Positions 7,467-16,131 of a DNA stretch of 64,000 nucleotides are shown one piece after another (positions within the stretch are counted from its first letter, which is position 1; every line of letters starts with the position of its first letter). The notes beneath the pieces were generated by a model. That model made no database searches. It was not told where the DNA came from and worked only from the letters and a program-made list of their open reading frames with translations. Source of the DNA: Latescibacteria bacterium UBA6620. Its GTDB lineage: Bacteria; Latescibacterota; UBA2968. The stretch spans positions 24,958 through 88,957 of the forward strand of contig DJHM01000049.1 of the NCBI GenBank assembly GCA_002433075.1. Reading direction: 5' to 3'. A program made the position numbers and the translations under genes.

Positions 7467-8501
7467 GTGCCGGAGGGATCTGAAGGTCGCAGCTTGCTGT
7501 CCGACGTGGCAGAAGCGACGCGACTGGCCGAAGGTCCCGAAGGTGTGCGCCGAGTGATAAGGACCGTGCTTCGCCGGGGTCCCGTGCCAATTCGCGATGT
7601 GGCACGGGACCTTGGCATTCCGGTGCCGGTGGTTGCAGCGGTGAGGGGGGAACTGGAACAGCGCGGGCTCCTGACTCGAGGTGCAGGGATCGAGTTGACC
7701 GAAGCGGGTGTTCGTGCGGCCGAAGGCGATATCGGTTTGAAGTGCCGGCGCGTGTTCGATCGTTCCACAACGGAGGTTCCGCAGGATCTGGCACCCGTCG
7801 TGGCGGCGCTCGATGACCTTTCCGAACGTCGGCCGGCGGTCGATCCTTCTCTGGACCAATCGCATGCCACGAGCGAGACGGCCCTTCGTCGAGCCGTCTA
7901 TCTCTACGAACACGATGCGCTCGAAGGCCGTCGTCTTTTCTTTTTAGGCGATGACGACCTGACGTCGGTGGCCGCCGGTCTGGCAGCTCGCGAACTCGGG
8001 CTCGGGCGTCTGGACATCGACGTCGTCGATATCGACGATCGTCTGGTCCAATTTGTCAACCAGACGGCTGCGAAGGAAGGGTTGCCCATCCGTGCGTTCC
8101 AGCACGACATGAGGATTCCGCTTCCGGCTGAACTGATGGGGCGGTTCGATGCGTTCTTCACGGACCCCCCGTACACGCTTGATGGCCTGGGTGTTTTCGT
8201 GTCCCGGGGTGTGGAGTCCCTGGTGGCGGAAATCGGGAAGCAGGCTTTTGTCTGCTTCGGGCGGCGTTCGCCTGAAGAGACGGCGGGGCTGATCGATCGG
8301 CTACTTCGATCGGGCCTGGCTCCAGTCGAGATGTTACCGACGTTCAACGAGTACGTCGGTGCCCAGTTGCTGGCAGGACAGAGCCAGATGATTCGGTGTG
8401 TGCGATCCGACCCTGGCCGCGCAACGGTGACCGAACGATACGAAGGGCCAATGTACACGGCGGAGTTCAGGAAGGGGCGGTCCCGTGGGAGAACCGTTTA
8501 G
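7467..8501 (+). CDS. bpsA: BpsA-like branched-chain polyamine synthase (N4-bis(aminopropyl)spermidine synthase family)
   Basis: 344-residue protein with an N-terminal winged-helix-like region (about 1-75) and an aminopropyltransferase fold. The diagnostic pieces are FFLGDDDLTSVAAGL (near 152-166), DIDVVDIDDRLV (near 178-190) and FFTDPPYTLDGLGVF (near 230-245), matching the GDDD and DPP(E/Y)T signatures of BpsA (PF01861). Known members transfer aminopropyl groups from decarboxylated SAM to spermidine to make branched polyamines, mostly in thermophiles. GTG start two bases after the previous stop. It overlaps the next gene by 17 bases. The role here is inferred from family. Confidence 0.8.
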   Translation: MPEGSEGRSLLSDVAEATRLAEGPEGVRRVIRTVLRRGPVPIRDVARDLGIPVPVVAAVRGELEQRGLLTRGAGIELTEAGVRAAEGDIGLKCRRVFDRSTTEVPQDLAPVVAALDDLSERRPAVDPSLDQSHATSETALRRAVYLYEHDALEGRRLFFLGDDDLTSVAAGLAARELGLGRLDIDVVDIDDRLVQFVNQTAAKEGLPIRAFQHDMRIPLPAELMGRFDAFFTDPPYTLDGLGVFVSRGVESLVAEIGKQAFVCFGRRSPEETAGLIDRLLRSGLAPVEMLPTFNEYVGAQLLAGQSQMIRCVRSDPGRATVTERYEGPMYTAEFRKGRSRGRTV

Positions 8502-9387
8502 TGGCCCCGGGATCGACCCGTCCCGCACGGTCGAACTGCGTACACTCTTCTCGGTACACGGCAAGCGACTGTGGTGTTACTTCGTACCCTTTCTGTGCTG
8601 TTACAGCCTGGCTCCTCGCCGCATCGTGAGGGTGACAGAGTGGGGCGGAGCCACGTGGGTGACCGCCCATTCTGACGGTCCTCGGGGTCGTCGGGTCGAT
8701 CTGGTCGTACCCCCTCTGCCGTTCGTGCAGGAGACGTGGGACGTTGGAAACTCCGCGATCACCGAGATCAACGAGGGTGCTTCGCCACGGATTCTGTGGT
8801 CGGATGCAGAGGATGCGGCCATCGGCGGCAAGATGGGGCTGCGTGTCCAGGAGAAGGAAACCGAATACATCTACGACCCGAGAGCAATCGCAGCGTTGGA
8901 AGGCCGGCCGTTTCGCGATCTGCGCAAGCGGGTCAGGCGATTCGAGCGAGAGGTTGGAGCTCGGATCCGGCCCCTGGAACCGCCCGATGTCGACGATTGC
9001 GATCGACTGCTCAAGCACTGGCGTCGCCTCCAGGGTCGACGTCACCCTTTCCTGCTGGACTGGGGCTATACAAGAGCTTCACTGGATCGATTTAGCCAGT
9101 GGAGCGTTGAAGAGATGCGCGGGTGGGTGCTGGACCAGGAAGGCCGCACGCTTGGGTTCGCGATGGCGGGACCGTTGGGACAGGACGAGGCGTGTTTTTT
9201 CGTTGCCAAGTCCGATCCGGAGACGCGGTGGGCCTCGGAGTTTCTTCGCTGGCAGGTGTATGAGGAGTTGCGGGGTTATCGCTGTGTGAACGACGCCGGG
9301 GATCTGGGGCTGCCGGGACTTTGTCAATACAAGCGCAAGTTTCGACCCGTCGAGCGCCTTAAGAGCTTTGGCCTCGAGTCATCCTGA
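8485..9387 (+). CDS. DUF2156-like GNAT-fold transferase (MprF C-terminal-like)
   Basis: 300-residue soluble protein resembling the phosphatidylglycerol lysyltransferase C-terminal/DUF2156 group. Visible features are ITEINEGASPRILW, an acidic-then-basic core RDLRKRVRRFERE (near 150-162), TLGFAMAGPLG (near 221-231), and a C-terminal VNDAGDLGLPGLCQYKRKFRP (two halves of the conserved block, near 271-291). That last block, with Asn-Asp...Gly...Lys, is characteristic of the family. MprF-type enzymes transfer aminoacyl groups to lipids, but this protein lacks the membrane domain. It overlaps the polyamine synthase gene, suggesting coupled translation and a shared pathway. Confidence 0.7.
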   Translation: MGEPFSGPGIDPSRTVELRTLFSVHGKRLWCYFVPFLCCYSLAPRRIVRVTEWGGATWVTAHSDGPRGRRVDLVVPPLPFVQETWDVGNSAITEINEGASPRILWSDAEDAAIGGKMGLRVQEKETEYIYDPRAIAALEGRPFRDLRKRVRRFEREVGARIRPLEPPDVDDCDRLLKHWRRLQGRRHPFLLDWGYTRASLDRFSQWSVEEMRGWVLDQEGRTLGFAMAGPLGQDEACFFVAKSDPETRWASEFLRWQVYEELRGYRCVNDAGDLGLPGLCQYKRKFRPVERLKSFGLESS

Positions 9388-9415
9388 CGTCAAGTCTACT
9401 ATAGGATTCTGAACC

Positions 9416-9709
9416 ATGTCACGAGTCGCCCTCTGCCTAGCACTAATGATCATCGCCGGTTGTGCGAGTACGCACAGCTACCAGACCTACCTAGTTGTCC
9501 ACGATCTCTCGACGCTTCAGACGGGTGAAGAAGTGAGAATCGTCCTCAAGGGCGGGGAGACAATGCGAGGAACGGTCAAGGCGGTGGCCCTGCCGGACAT
9601 CGAAATTTCCACCTTCGATCGGGGTGACCGGAAAATCAACAGGGCATCGATCCACGTCGCAGAGCGAATCGTGCGGACACGTTTCAGCGAGCCGCCCGAA
9701 GGATCCTGA
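9416..9709 (+). CDS. small lipoprotein
   Basis: 97 residues with a signal peptide and lipobox IAGC (Cys16), so it should be lipid-anchored. The mature part contains an Sm/SH3-like beta pattern (GEEVRIVLKGGETMRGTVKAV) ending in RASIHVAERIVRTR, like other small GC-rich lipoproteins with a two-strand resistance-type fold. No specific function is recognised. It lies 28 bases after the DUF2156-like gene and is the last gene of the rightward run. The next gene converges on it. Confidence 0.75.
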   Translation: MSRVALCLALMIIAGCASTHSYQTYLVVHDLSTLQTGEEVRIVLKGGETMRGTVKAVALPDIEISTFDRGDRKINRASIHVAERIVRTRFSEPPEGS

Positions 9710-9738
9710 CTCCACCCTCGGTCCCGTCCAAGCCGCGC

Positions 9739-11112
9739 CTAGGCCAGTTCGACTTCCTCTCCCCGTTCAGGTCTCACCACGCTGACGTTCGGATTCCTCG
9801 TTTTCACAGCCGATTCCATCCAATCTGCCGCATCGCGATCCCCGTGGACCAGCAAAAGGGTCCTGGGGTTCACTCCTTCAATGAGCGCAAGGAGATCCTG
9901 TCTGTTGGAATGCGCCGAGAAGTGGAATCGGTCGATCGTGCACGCGACTGGAATCGACCGTCCATCCTCTGTCATCTGAAGGATCTGTCCCTTTTTCGCC
10001 GCGCCTACCCGATGACCCGGCATCCGGGGGTCGCAGTATCCCACGAAGAAGATCCCGTGGTGGTCGTAGGGTAACATCTTCTCCGCGAGCTTGTAGGACA
10101 TCGTGTTCTCGGCCATCATCCCGGACGAGACGAGGACGATGCTGGGCTCTTTGAGATAGCGACCGTGGGTCACATCGCCGGGCGGGATTCTGCGGATGTC
10201 GAGGTGCGCGAGCCAGATGTCGTTTTCGTGACGCCGGGACCGTTCACTCGTGCGATCGTAGATGCGCGAGATCTGGGACCCGAAGCCGGCGCTGTAAATT
10301 TCGACGTCGCGGGTCTTTCCCGAAGCTCGGAGTCGGCAGAGGAGGGCCAGCATCTCCTGGGCCCGCCCCAAACTGAAAGCAGGGATTAGCACCGTGCCCC
10401 CACGCTCGAGTACTTCATTGATGGCCCGTGCGAAGCGGCTGATTTCGGATGCTCGAGTCAGGTGTTCGGCATTCTCGTCGGCGCCGAGGGTGCATTCGCA
10501 GATCAGGATGTCAACCTGCTCGGGATAGACGGCTCCCGGGATGATTTCCTGGTCCTGGACGCACGTATCGCTCGTGTAGAAGACCGTCTGGCCGCTGCCC
10601 TGCAGCCAGATTCCGGCGGCCCCCAGAATGTGACCCGCATCGTAGAGCCGAGCCTGCAAGTCTGTTCCGTCCTGTAGCGAACTGTAAATCGGGAAAGCAC
10701 GATTGGTTCGCATCCCCTGAAAGACGTAGGACATCGCATCGACGTCCTCGAGGGTGTAGAGCGGATAATCCTCGATGCCTGCTTCGATCTTCAGCCTTTC
10801 CATCACTTTGACCGTGTGCCCGAGCATCACGGGTGCTAGGGCGGCGCCCGCATCGGACATAAAAACACGGGCGTGAGGAAAGTAGGTGAGGGCCACGGGT
10901 AACGAACCGAGATGGTCCAGGTGGCAGTGGGATACGAGGATCGCCTCCAGATCGACGTCCCGGATGCGATCGTAGTCCGGCAGGCTCTCGCGTCCCTCGT
11001 AGCGAGGATGCACGCCAGCGTCCAGGAGGACAGAGGTGCCTTCGATATCGAGAAAATGGGCGGAGTCGCCTATTTCGTCGGAGGCGCCGAGACCGATGTA
11101 GCGGATACTCAT
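9739..11112 (-). CDS. MBL-fold/beta-CASP RNA nuclease-like protein
   Basis: 457-residue metallo-beta-lactamase protein of the beta-CASP (CPSF-73/YSH1-like) group. The metal-binding motif is SHCHLDHLGSLP (near 61-72). DAGHILGAAG (near 158-167) supplies another ligand. A beta-CASP segment follows, with IPAFSLGRAQEML, and the late motifs VSSGMM and HFSAHSNRQDLLAL (near 397-410) and VHGD. These enzymes cleave RNA or act as 5'-3' exonucleases; some bacterial members have unknown substrates. Its start overlaps the end of the upstream dioxygenase gene by four bases, so the pair forms a small leftward operon. Confidence 0.88.
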   Translation of the reverse strand: MSIRYIGLGASDEIGDSAHFLDIEGTSVLLDAGVHPRYEGRESLPDYDRIRDVDLEAILVSHCHLDHLGSLPVALTYFPHARVFMSDAGAALAPVMLGHTVKVMERLKIEAGIEDYPLYTLEDVDAMSYVFQGMRTNRAFPIYSSLQDGTDLQARLYDAGHILGAAGIWLQGSGQTVFYTSDTCVQDQEIIPGAVYPEQVDILICECTLGADENAEHLTRASEISRFARAINEVLERGGTVLIPAFSLGRAQEMLALLCRLRASGKTRDVEIYSAGFGSQISRIYDRTSERSRRHENDIWLAHLDIRRIPPGDVTHGRYLKEPSIVLVSSGMMAENTMSYKLAEKMLPYDHHGIFFVGYCDPRMPGHRVGAAKKGQILQMTEDGRSIPVACTIDRFHFSAHSNRQDLLALIEGVNPRTLLLVHGDRDAADWMESAVKTRNPNVSVVRPERGEEVELA

Positions 11113-11942
11113 TCGGTGGAGGCGAGCACGCGCTCTACCTGTTCGTCCCAGGTGCCGGCGACGGTGGTCCCGTACTCCTCTAGGCCTCCTGTGGCCTGGG
11201 GCCCGGTAATGTGCGAATAGCGACGGGATTCTTTTTCGAGGACGTGATCGGGGATGAAGTCTGTTCTGAGGAAATGGAGGGCCAGTCCCGCTCGTTCGTG
11301 GTTGCTGAGGTTGGCTTTGGTAGAGTGAGCGGTGCCGTAGTTGAAGAACGCGACGCCTCCGGCAGGTAGCTCGATCGGGACCGCTTGATCTTCAGGTACA
11401 GGGCAGTGAATGTGGTGGTCGCTTCGCGGATCTCGATCGTGGTCGTAGGGCGTGATGTCACTCCGGGGAATCACGTGGAGCGTGCCGTTTCCGATGTTTG
11501 CGTCGTGGAGAGCCACCCACATCGCGGTGCCCTTTGTAGGGTCGGCAATTTTGAAGTAGGCGTTATCCTGGTGCCAATCCGTGCCGATTCCGGTCTTGGG
11601 GGGCTTCAGGAAAATCTGGTCGAGATAGAAGACGAAGGGATCGCCAATTAGCTGGCCGATCGCGGCGATGACCTTTGGATGCTGTGGAAGGGTGCGGTAG
11701 AAATCGCTCTTGGGGGTGATCGGGCAGATCTGGAGATTGTGTATCTCCTCGGAATGTGTTTCCCCATCGTCGTCAGTAGCTACATTCCGGATCAGCCCTT
11801 CCCGGCAGAATCGGTCCAGTTCCGCTCGCATTGCGTCGATTTCCCGGGCGGAGAAGAAGGCCGGAGTCGACGTGTAGCCCTCTTTTCGGAATTGGTCGAT
11901 ACAATCTTTGAGAAGCGGATGCGTGTCGGTTAGGGTCGTCAC
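11109..11942 (-). CDS. phytanoyl-CoA dioxygenase family protein (PhyH)
   Basis: 277-residue Fe(II)/2-oxoglutarate-dependent dioxygenase. The iron ligands are visible as DWHQDNAYF (His-x-Asp, near 121-129) and the distal His in NYGTAHSTKANLS (near 204-216), followed by an Arg-containing strand. Length and spacing fit the PhyH family, which hydroxylates diverse small molecules; many environmental paralogs have unknown substrates. It starts just left of the divergently oriented endonuclease Q gene and overlaps the beta-CASP nuclease gene by four bases (ATGA). Confidence 0.88.
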   Translation of the reverse strand: MTTLTDTHPLLKDCIDQFRKEGYTSTPAFFSAREIDAMRAELDRFCREGLIRNVATDDDGETHSEEIHNLQICPITPKSDFYRTLPQHPKVIAAIGQLIGDPFVFYLDQIFLKPPKTGIGTDWHQDNAYFKIADPTKGTAMWVALHDANIGNGTLHVIPRSDITPYDHDRDPRSDHHIHCPVPEDQAVPIELPAGGVAFFNYGTAHSTKANLSNHERAGLALHFLRTDFIPDHVLEKESRRYSHITGPQATGGLEEYGTTVAGTWDEQVERVLASTE

Positions 11943-12034
11943 GTTCTGAAAATAGGTGCCCCTCTTTGGCGAGTCAAGGTAGCATAACGAGACAGGCCCA
12001 TCGTTTCCACATCGCTCGATGAAAGGCTGCCGTT

Positions 12035-13351
12035 TTGAAGTTCATCGCCGACCTCCACCTTCACTCGCGTTTCAGTATGGCCACGAGCAAGGAACTCACG
12101 TGCGAGAACCTGCACCGTTGGAGCGCGCTGAAGGGGATCGATGTGGTGGGTACCGGTGATTTCGCCCATACTGAATGGCTGGCGGAGCTGAAGGACAGGC
12201 TCCAGCCCACAGGGGAGGGCCTTTATTGCTTGAGATCGACCCTTCGGCCGCCGGTCGAGGCGTCGTTGCCGCGCCTGTGCGTGCGAGACGTGAACTTTAT
12301 GCTGACGGTCGAGATCAGCCTGATCTAAAAGAAGGACGATCGGACACGCAAAGTACATCACGTCGTGATGATGCCGGACTTCGATGCGGTCGATCGGCTC
12401 AACGCCCGCCTGGGGACACTCGGCAACCTGAATTCTGATGGTCGCCCCATCCTCGGACTGGACAGTCGCGATCTGGTCGAGATCTGCGTCGAAGCGTGTG
12501 AAGAGGTCCTGTTCCTGCCGGCGCATATCTGGACACCACACTTTTCCGCGCTGGGAGCCCGGTCGAGGTTCGATGCGCTCGAACATTGCTTCGAAGATAT
12601 GCTTCCGCACATTCACGCGGTCGAAATGGGCCTTTCGTCAGATCCCTCGATGAACTGTCGTCTATCGATGCTCGACGACTATGCGCTGGTTTCGAACTCG
12701 GACGCCCACTCACCGTCCAAACTGGGGAGAGAGGCCACGTGCTTCGACACAGAGCTGTCCTACGCGGCAATTCTGGATGCCGTGAAGTCACGGGATCCGA
12801 AGCAGCTGATGGGCACGCTCGAATTTTTTCCGGAGGAGGGGAAGTACCACCACGACGGACATCGCAAGTGCGGCGTCCGTCTCGCGCCACGTGACAGCAT
12901 CGAACCGGGCGGTCTGTGCCCGAAGTGCGAGAAGCCGATGACGATGGGCGTGCTGAACCGGATCGAACAATTTGCGGACAGGCCGGAGGGCCAACGTGAA
13001 CGGGTCGTCAGATACGAGAGCCTGATTGCGCTGGTCGAGCTGATTTCGGCGACCGTCGGGGTGGGACCGAATTCCAAACGAGTTGCCGGGATCTACGATG
13101 AGATGCTCGAATCGCTCGGTCCCGAACTCGAGATTCTGAGGACGGTGCCAGCTGAGGCGATCGGCGGAGCCGGATTCGACGAAGTTGCGGAGACGATTGA
13201 CGGTGTTCGGGCAGGAGAGGTGCAGATCGTTCCTGGCTACGACGGGGTGTTCGGTTCGATTACGGCTGGAGGTGAGGGTTTGTCGGCTGGGGAGGATGCG
13301 CAGACTGTGTCGGGCGAGGCGTTTGAGAAGGAAGGACGGATTTCCGATTGA
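12035..13351 (+). pseudogene. endonuclease Q-like PHP protein interrupted by one in-frame TAA
   Basis: A single reading frame of 438 positions matches the EndoQ/YqxK family, which nicks DNA 5' of deaminated bases. The PHP domain begins KFIADLHLHSRFS. A second metal site is NSDAHSPSKLGRE. A zinc-ribbon follows (HRKCGV...GGLCPKCEKPM). One TAA at 12326-12328 interrupts EISLI-stop-KKDDRTRKVHH at a position that is Tyr in relatives, so one TAC-to-TAA change would explain it. Apart from this the frame is uninterrupted. This is either a recent nonsense mutation or a sequence error. A C-terminal tail after about residue 400 is low complexity. Confidence 0.85.
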
Positions 13352-13414
13352 CGATTCCCGATCTCCGAATGGGGGAAGGGGAGGAGCCCTTTTCGGAACT
13401 CTTTTTGGACTGCA

Positions 13415-14620
13415 CTACTCCCGCTCGACGTGGCTTGTCGCCTCCCAGATGGCGGCGGCGATGTAGGCGTTGTCCTCCTCTGTCATCTGCGGATGCAACC
13501 CGACGCAAAACAGACGTTTCCCGATGTCGGCTGTGACCGGCAGGTTTCCGATCTGTCCGTCGGCGGCCTGATTGAGTAGCGGATGGCCTTCCCAGACGGG
13601 CGGGTTGCCGACCATACAGCCGACGAGGTAATCGTCTCGGAGAATCTCGATCATCCGGTCCCGTTTTGCTCCGGCCCAATGTGGCGGGGCGAGCAAAGTG
13701 AAGAGATAGTAGGTATGCGTGCAATCCTGCGGTTCGTAGGGCATCTCGTGATGCGGTAACCCCTCCAGAAGGGCAATCCGCTCCTTGGCTCGTTTCGCCC
13801 TGAGCGCGAGCATTTCGTCCAGTCGTTGTAACTGGACGGTCCCGACCGCGGCCTGCACCTTCGTGAGTTTGTAGCTCGATCCCCAACCTTCGGATTCTCC
13901 ACCCCACTGTCTCATCCCGCGTAACTGGGTTGCCAGCTCGGCATCGTCGGTTGTGATCATTCCGCCTTCGCCAAGCGTAGACATCAGCTTCATCGTGTGG
14001 AAGCTGAAGACGTTGGCCCAACCCACCTTCCCGATCTTGCCACCCTTGTAACCTCCTCCGCACGCCCGTGCGGCATCGCCGATCACCCGGATGGGGCCGT
14101 GGGGAGGGGAGTGCGCTCGAGCGACTTCCACCAGATCGTCCATCGCGGCAGAGAGTCCATTCATATGTACGGGGAGGATGGCCCGTGTCCGGGGCGTAAT
14201 CCGATTCGCGACGTCGTCGGGGTCCGCACAAAATGTCCGCGGATCGATTTCGCAGAAAATCGGCACGCCGCCCGCACCAATGATCGCGAGAGCGGATGCC
14301 TTGAAGTTGATCGCGGGGACGATGACTTCGTCTCCAGGCTGAAGGTCTATGGTGCGCACGGCCATATCGAGGCCTACGCTGGCCGTGCTGACTGAAACGG
14401 CGTACTTCGTTCCGCAGTAGTCGGCGAAGGCGCGTTCGAACTCGAGGATCTCGTCGACGATGAACCCGAACCCTACTCGGTAGTCCATCGAGCCACGGAT
14501 GGCATCGACCGTCGCTTCGATCTCGGCTTCGGTATACCACCCACCCAGCTGCGGTTCGCCCGGAAAGAGCGCGGGAGGACGATGGGAATCTAGAATCTGG
14601 CGACGATCTGTTTCTGTCAT
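13415..14620 (-). CDS. DegT/DnrJ/EryC1/StrS family aminotransferase
   Basis: 401-residue PLP-dependent sugar aminotransferase-type protein. The frame is open 47 codons further upstream, but ATG 14620 has an AGAGG eight bases before it and family similarity begins just after it. Motifs are VSVSTASVGLDMAVRT, GDEVIVPAINFKASALAI, DAARACGG, and the PLP-lysine segment SFHTMKLMSTLGEGG. Such enzymes aminate nucleotide-linked keto-sugars or related ketones for polysaccharide or natural-product assembly. It is divergent from the sulfatase gene and convergent with the endonuclease Q gene. Nothing nearby specifies the substrate. Confidence 0.88.
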   Translation of the reverse strand: MTETDRRQILDSHRPPALFPGEPQLGGWYTEAEIEATVDAIRGSMDYRVGFGFIVDEILEFERAFADYCGTKYAVSVSTASVGLDMAVRTIDLQPGDEVIVPAINFKASALAIIGAGGVPIFCEIDPRTFCADPDDVANRITPRTRAILPVHMNGLSAAMDDLVEVARAHSPPHGPIRVIGDAARACGGGYKGGKIGKVGWANVFSFHTMKLMSTLGEGGMITTDDAELATQLRGMRQWGGESEGWGSSYKLTKVQAAVGTVQLQRLDEMLALRAKRAKERIALLEGLPHHEMPYEPQDCTHTYYLFTLLAPPHWAGAKRDRMIEILRDDYLVGCMVGNPPVWEGHPLLNQAADGQIGNLPVTADIGKRLFCVGLHPQMTEEDNAYIAAAIWEATSHVERE

Positions 14621-14717
14621 AGCGGCCTCTGGATGGGCAGTTGCGATGGCATTGTGATACGTCGTAGATTGATCTGGCGCAAGCCGAACCTCCAATGCCC
14701 AGCCAAGGCTACCGCTC

Positions 14718-16079
14718 GTGTCTACTCGGCCCAATGTTCTGTTCATTTCGTACGACGACATGAATCACTATGTCGGCTTCCTAGGTCGGCATCCGGACGC
14801 TGTTTCGCCCAACCTGAACCGTCTGGCCGAGCGAAGTGTTGTCTTCGAGCGGGCCTACTGCCAGGCCCCCATCTGCAATCCGTCACGAGCGAGCCTGATG
14901 TCGGGCCTGTGGCCGTCGACGACGGGTGTCTACAATAACCGCCAGCCGTTGCGATTCTCTGCGACAGGCGAGCATTGTGTCACCCTCCCGCAGGCTTTCC
15001 GCGCGAACGGTTACGAGGCGACGGGCAGCGGTAAGGTCTACCACGGCAAGTTTCCTGATCCGATGTCCTGGGACGACTATGTTCCCGGCCCGTTCCAGCA
15101 GACCCACAGAGGACCTTCCTACGAGGGGCCTCTGAACGGAATGGCCGATATGGGGAACGTTGACTGGGGCGCATTGGATATCGGGGATCGGGAGATGTCC
15201 GATCATCGCGCAGTCGATACCTGTCTGGCCTACCTTGAGAAGGAGCACGAGCAGCCCTTCTTCTTGACGTGCGGCCAGACGGTTACGCACCTAACGTGGG
15301 TGACGCCGCGCCCCCATCACGAGCTTTTCTATCCCGCTTCCACGACGTTGCCCGACGTTCCGGATCACGCCCTCGACAAGGTGTCCGCAGTCGGCCGCAA
15401 GTGGGCGAACACAGACGTTCACCGCCGATTGCGTGATGAAGGCAGATGGGCGGATGCGGTCGCCTCCTATCTTGCGTGTATTCATTTTGCTGACACACAG
15501 ATGGGGCGTCTGCTCGACGGATTGGCAGCCAGCCCTCACGCGGACAATACGGTCATTGTGTTCTGGGCGGATCACGGCTGGCACCTGGGCGAGAAGGAGC
15601 ACTGGAAGAAGAGCACACTCTGGGAGGAGGCGACGCGGGTGCCCTGTCTGATTTCCGCGCCGGGGATTGAGCCCGGTCGATGCTCCAGACCGGTGGGGTT
15701 AATCGATCTCTACCCGACGCTGCTGGAACTGTGTGGCTTGCCGCCTCGATCCGATCTGGAAGGGCAGAGCTTACTCCCCCTTCTTCAGGATCCGAATCGA
15801 TCGTGGAATCGGCCCGCCCTGACGACGCACGGACGGGGAAATCACGCGGTTCGCTCCGAACGATGGAGATATATTCGATATGCGGATGGATCGGAGGAAC
15901 TCTACGATCACGACGCGGATGAGCTGGAGTGGACGAATCTTGCGGGAGAACCCTATCTCGAGGCTGTGAAGGACGACCTCGCCACGTGGCTTCCCGACAC
16001 GAATGCGCCTCACTCAGAGGTTGTCGAATGGCCGGACGGGGATGAAGCCTATCGGCGTCGAATCGAGTCGATGCGGTGA
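14718..16079 (+). CDS. sulfatase (arylsulfatase type, formylglycine Cys motif)
   Basis: 453-residue alkaline-phosphatase-superfamily sulfatase starting at GTG. The N-terminal metal site is in NVLFISYDDMNHYVGFLGR (Asp13, Asp14). The modification motif is ICNPSRASLMSG with Cys53 in C-x-P-S-R, the site converted to formylglycine. The late metal site is VFWADHGWHLGEKEHWKK (near 279-296). Iduronate-2-sulfatase-like members share the YDD...DHGWHLGEK pattern. No clear signal peptide is seen, so location is uncertain. Likely role: removal of sulfate from a glycan or small ester during scavenging. Confidence 0.92.
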   Translation: MSTRPNVLFISYDDMNHYVGFLGRHPDAVSPNLNRLAERSVVFERAYCQAPICNPSRASLMSGLWPSTTGVYNNRQPLRFSATGEHCVTLPQAFRANGYEATGSGKVYHGKFPDPMSWDDYVPGPFQQTHRGPSYEGPLNGMADMGNVDWGALDIGDREMSDHRAVDTCLAYLEKEHEQPFFLTCGQTVTHLTWVTPRPHHELFYPASTTLPDVPDHALDKVSAVGRKWANTDVHRRLRDEGRWADAVASYLACIHFADTQMGRLLDGLAASPHADNTVIVFWADHGWHLGEKEHWKKSTLWEEATRVPCLISAPGIEPGRCSRPVGLIDLYPTLLELCGLPPRSDLEGQSLLPLLQDPNRSWNRPALTTHGRGNHAVRSERWRYIRYADGSEELYDHDADELEWTNLAGEPYLEAVKDDLATWLPDTNAPHSEVVEWPDGDEAYRRRIESMR

Positions 16080-16131
16080 GATCCTCCACCCCTGTGACAG
16101 ATGTCAGTGGTGAATTACTGAAAGGATGTGT

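Noticed and set aside
13343..13375. CGATT-rich short repeat between convergent genes
   Set aside because: The repeated CGATT/CGAAT words are too short and too degenerate to claim as an element.
13260..14540. 426-codon Arg/Ser-rich frame on the minus strand
   Set aside because: It lies within the DegT-family aminotransferase gene in another frame; the aminotransferase has clear PLP motifs, and this frame is an arginine-rich shadow.
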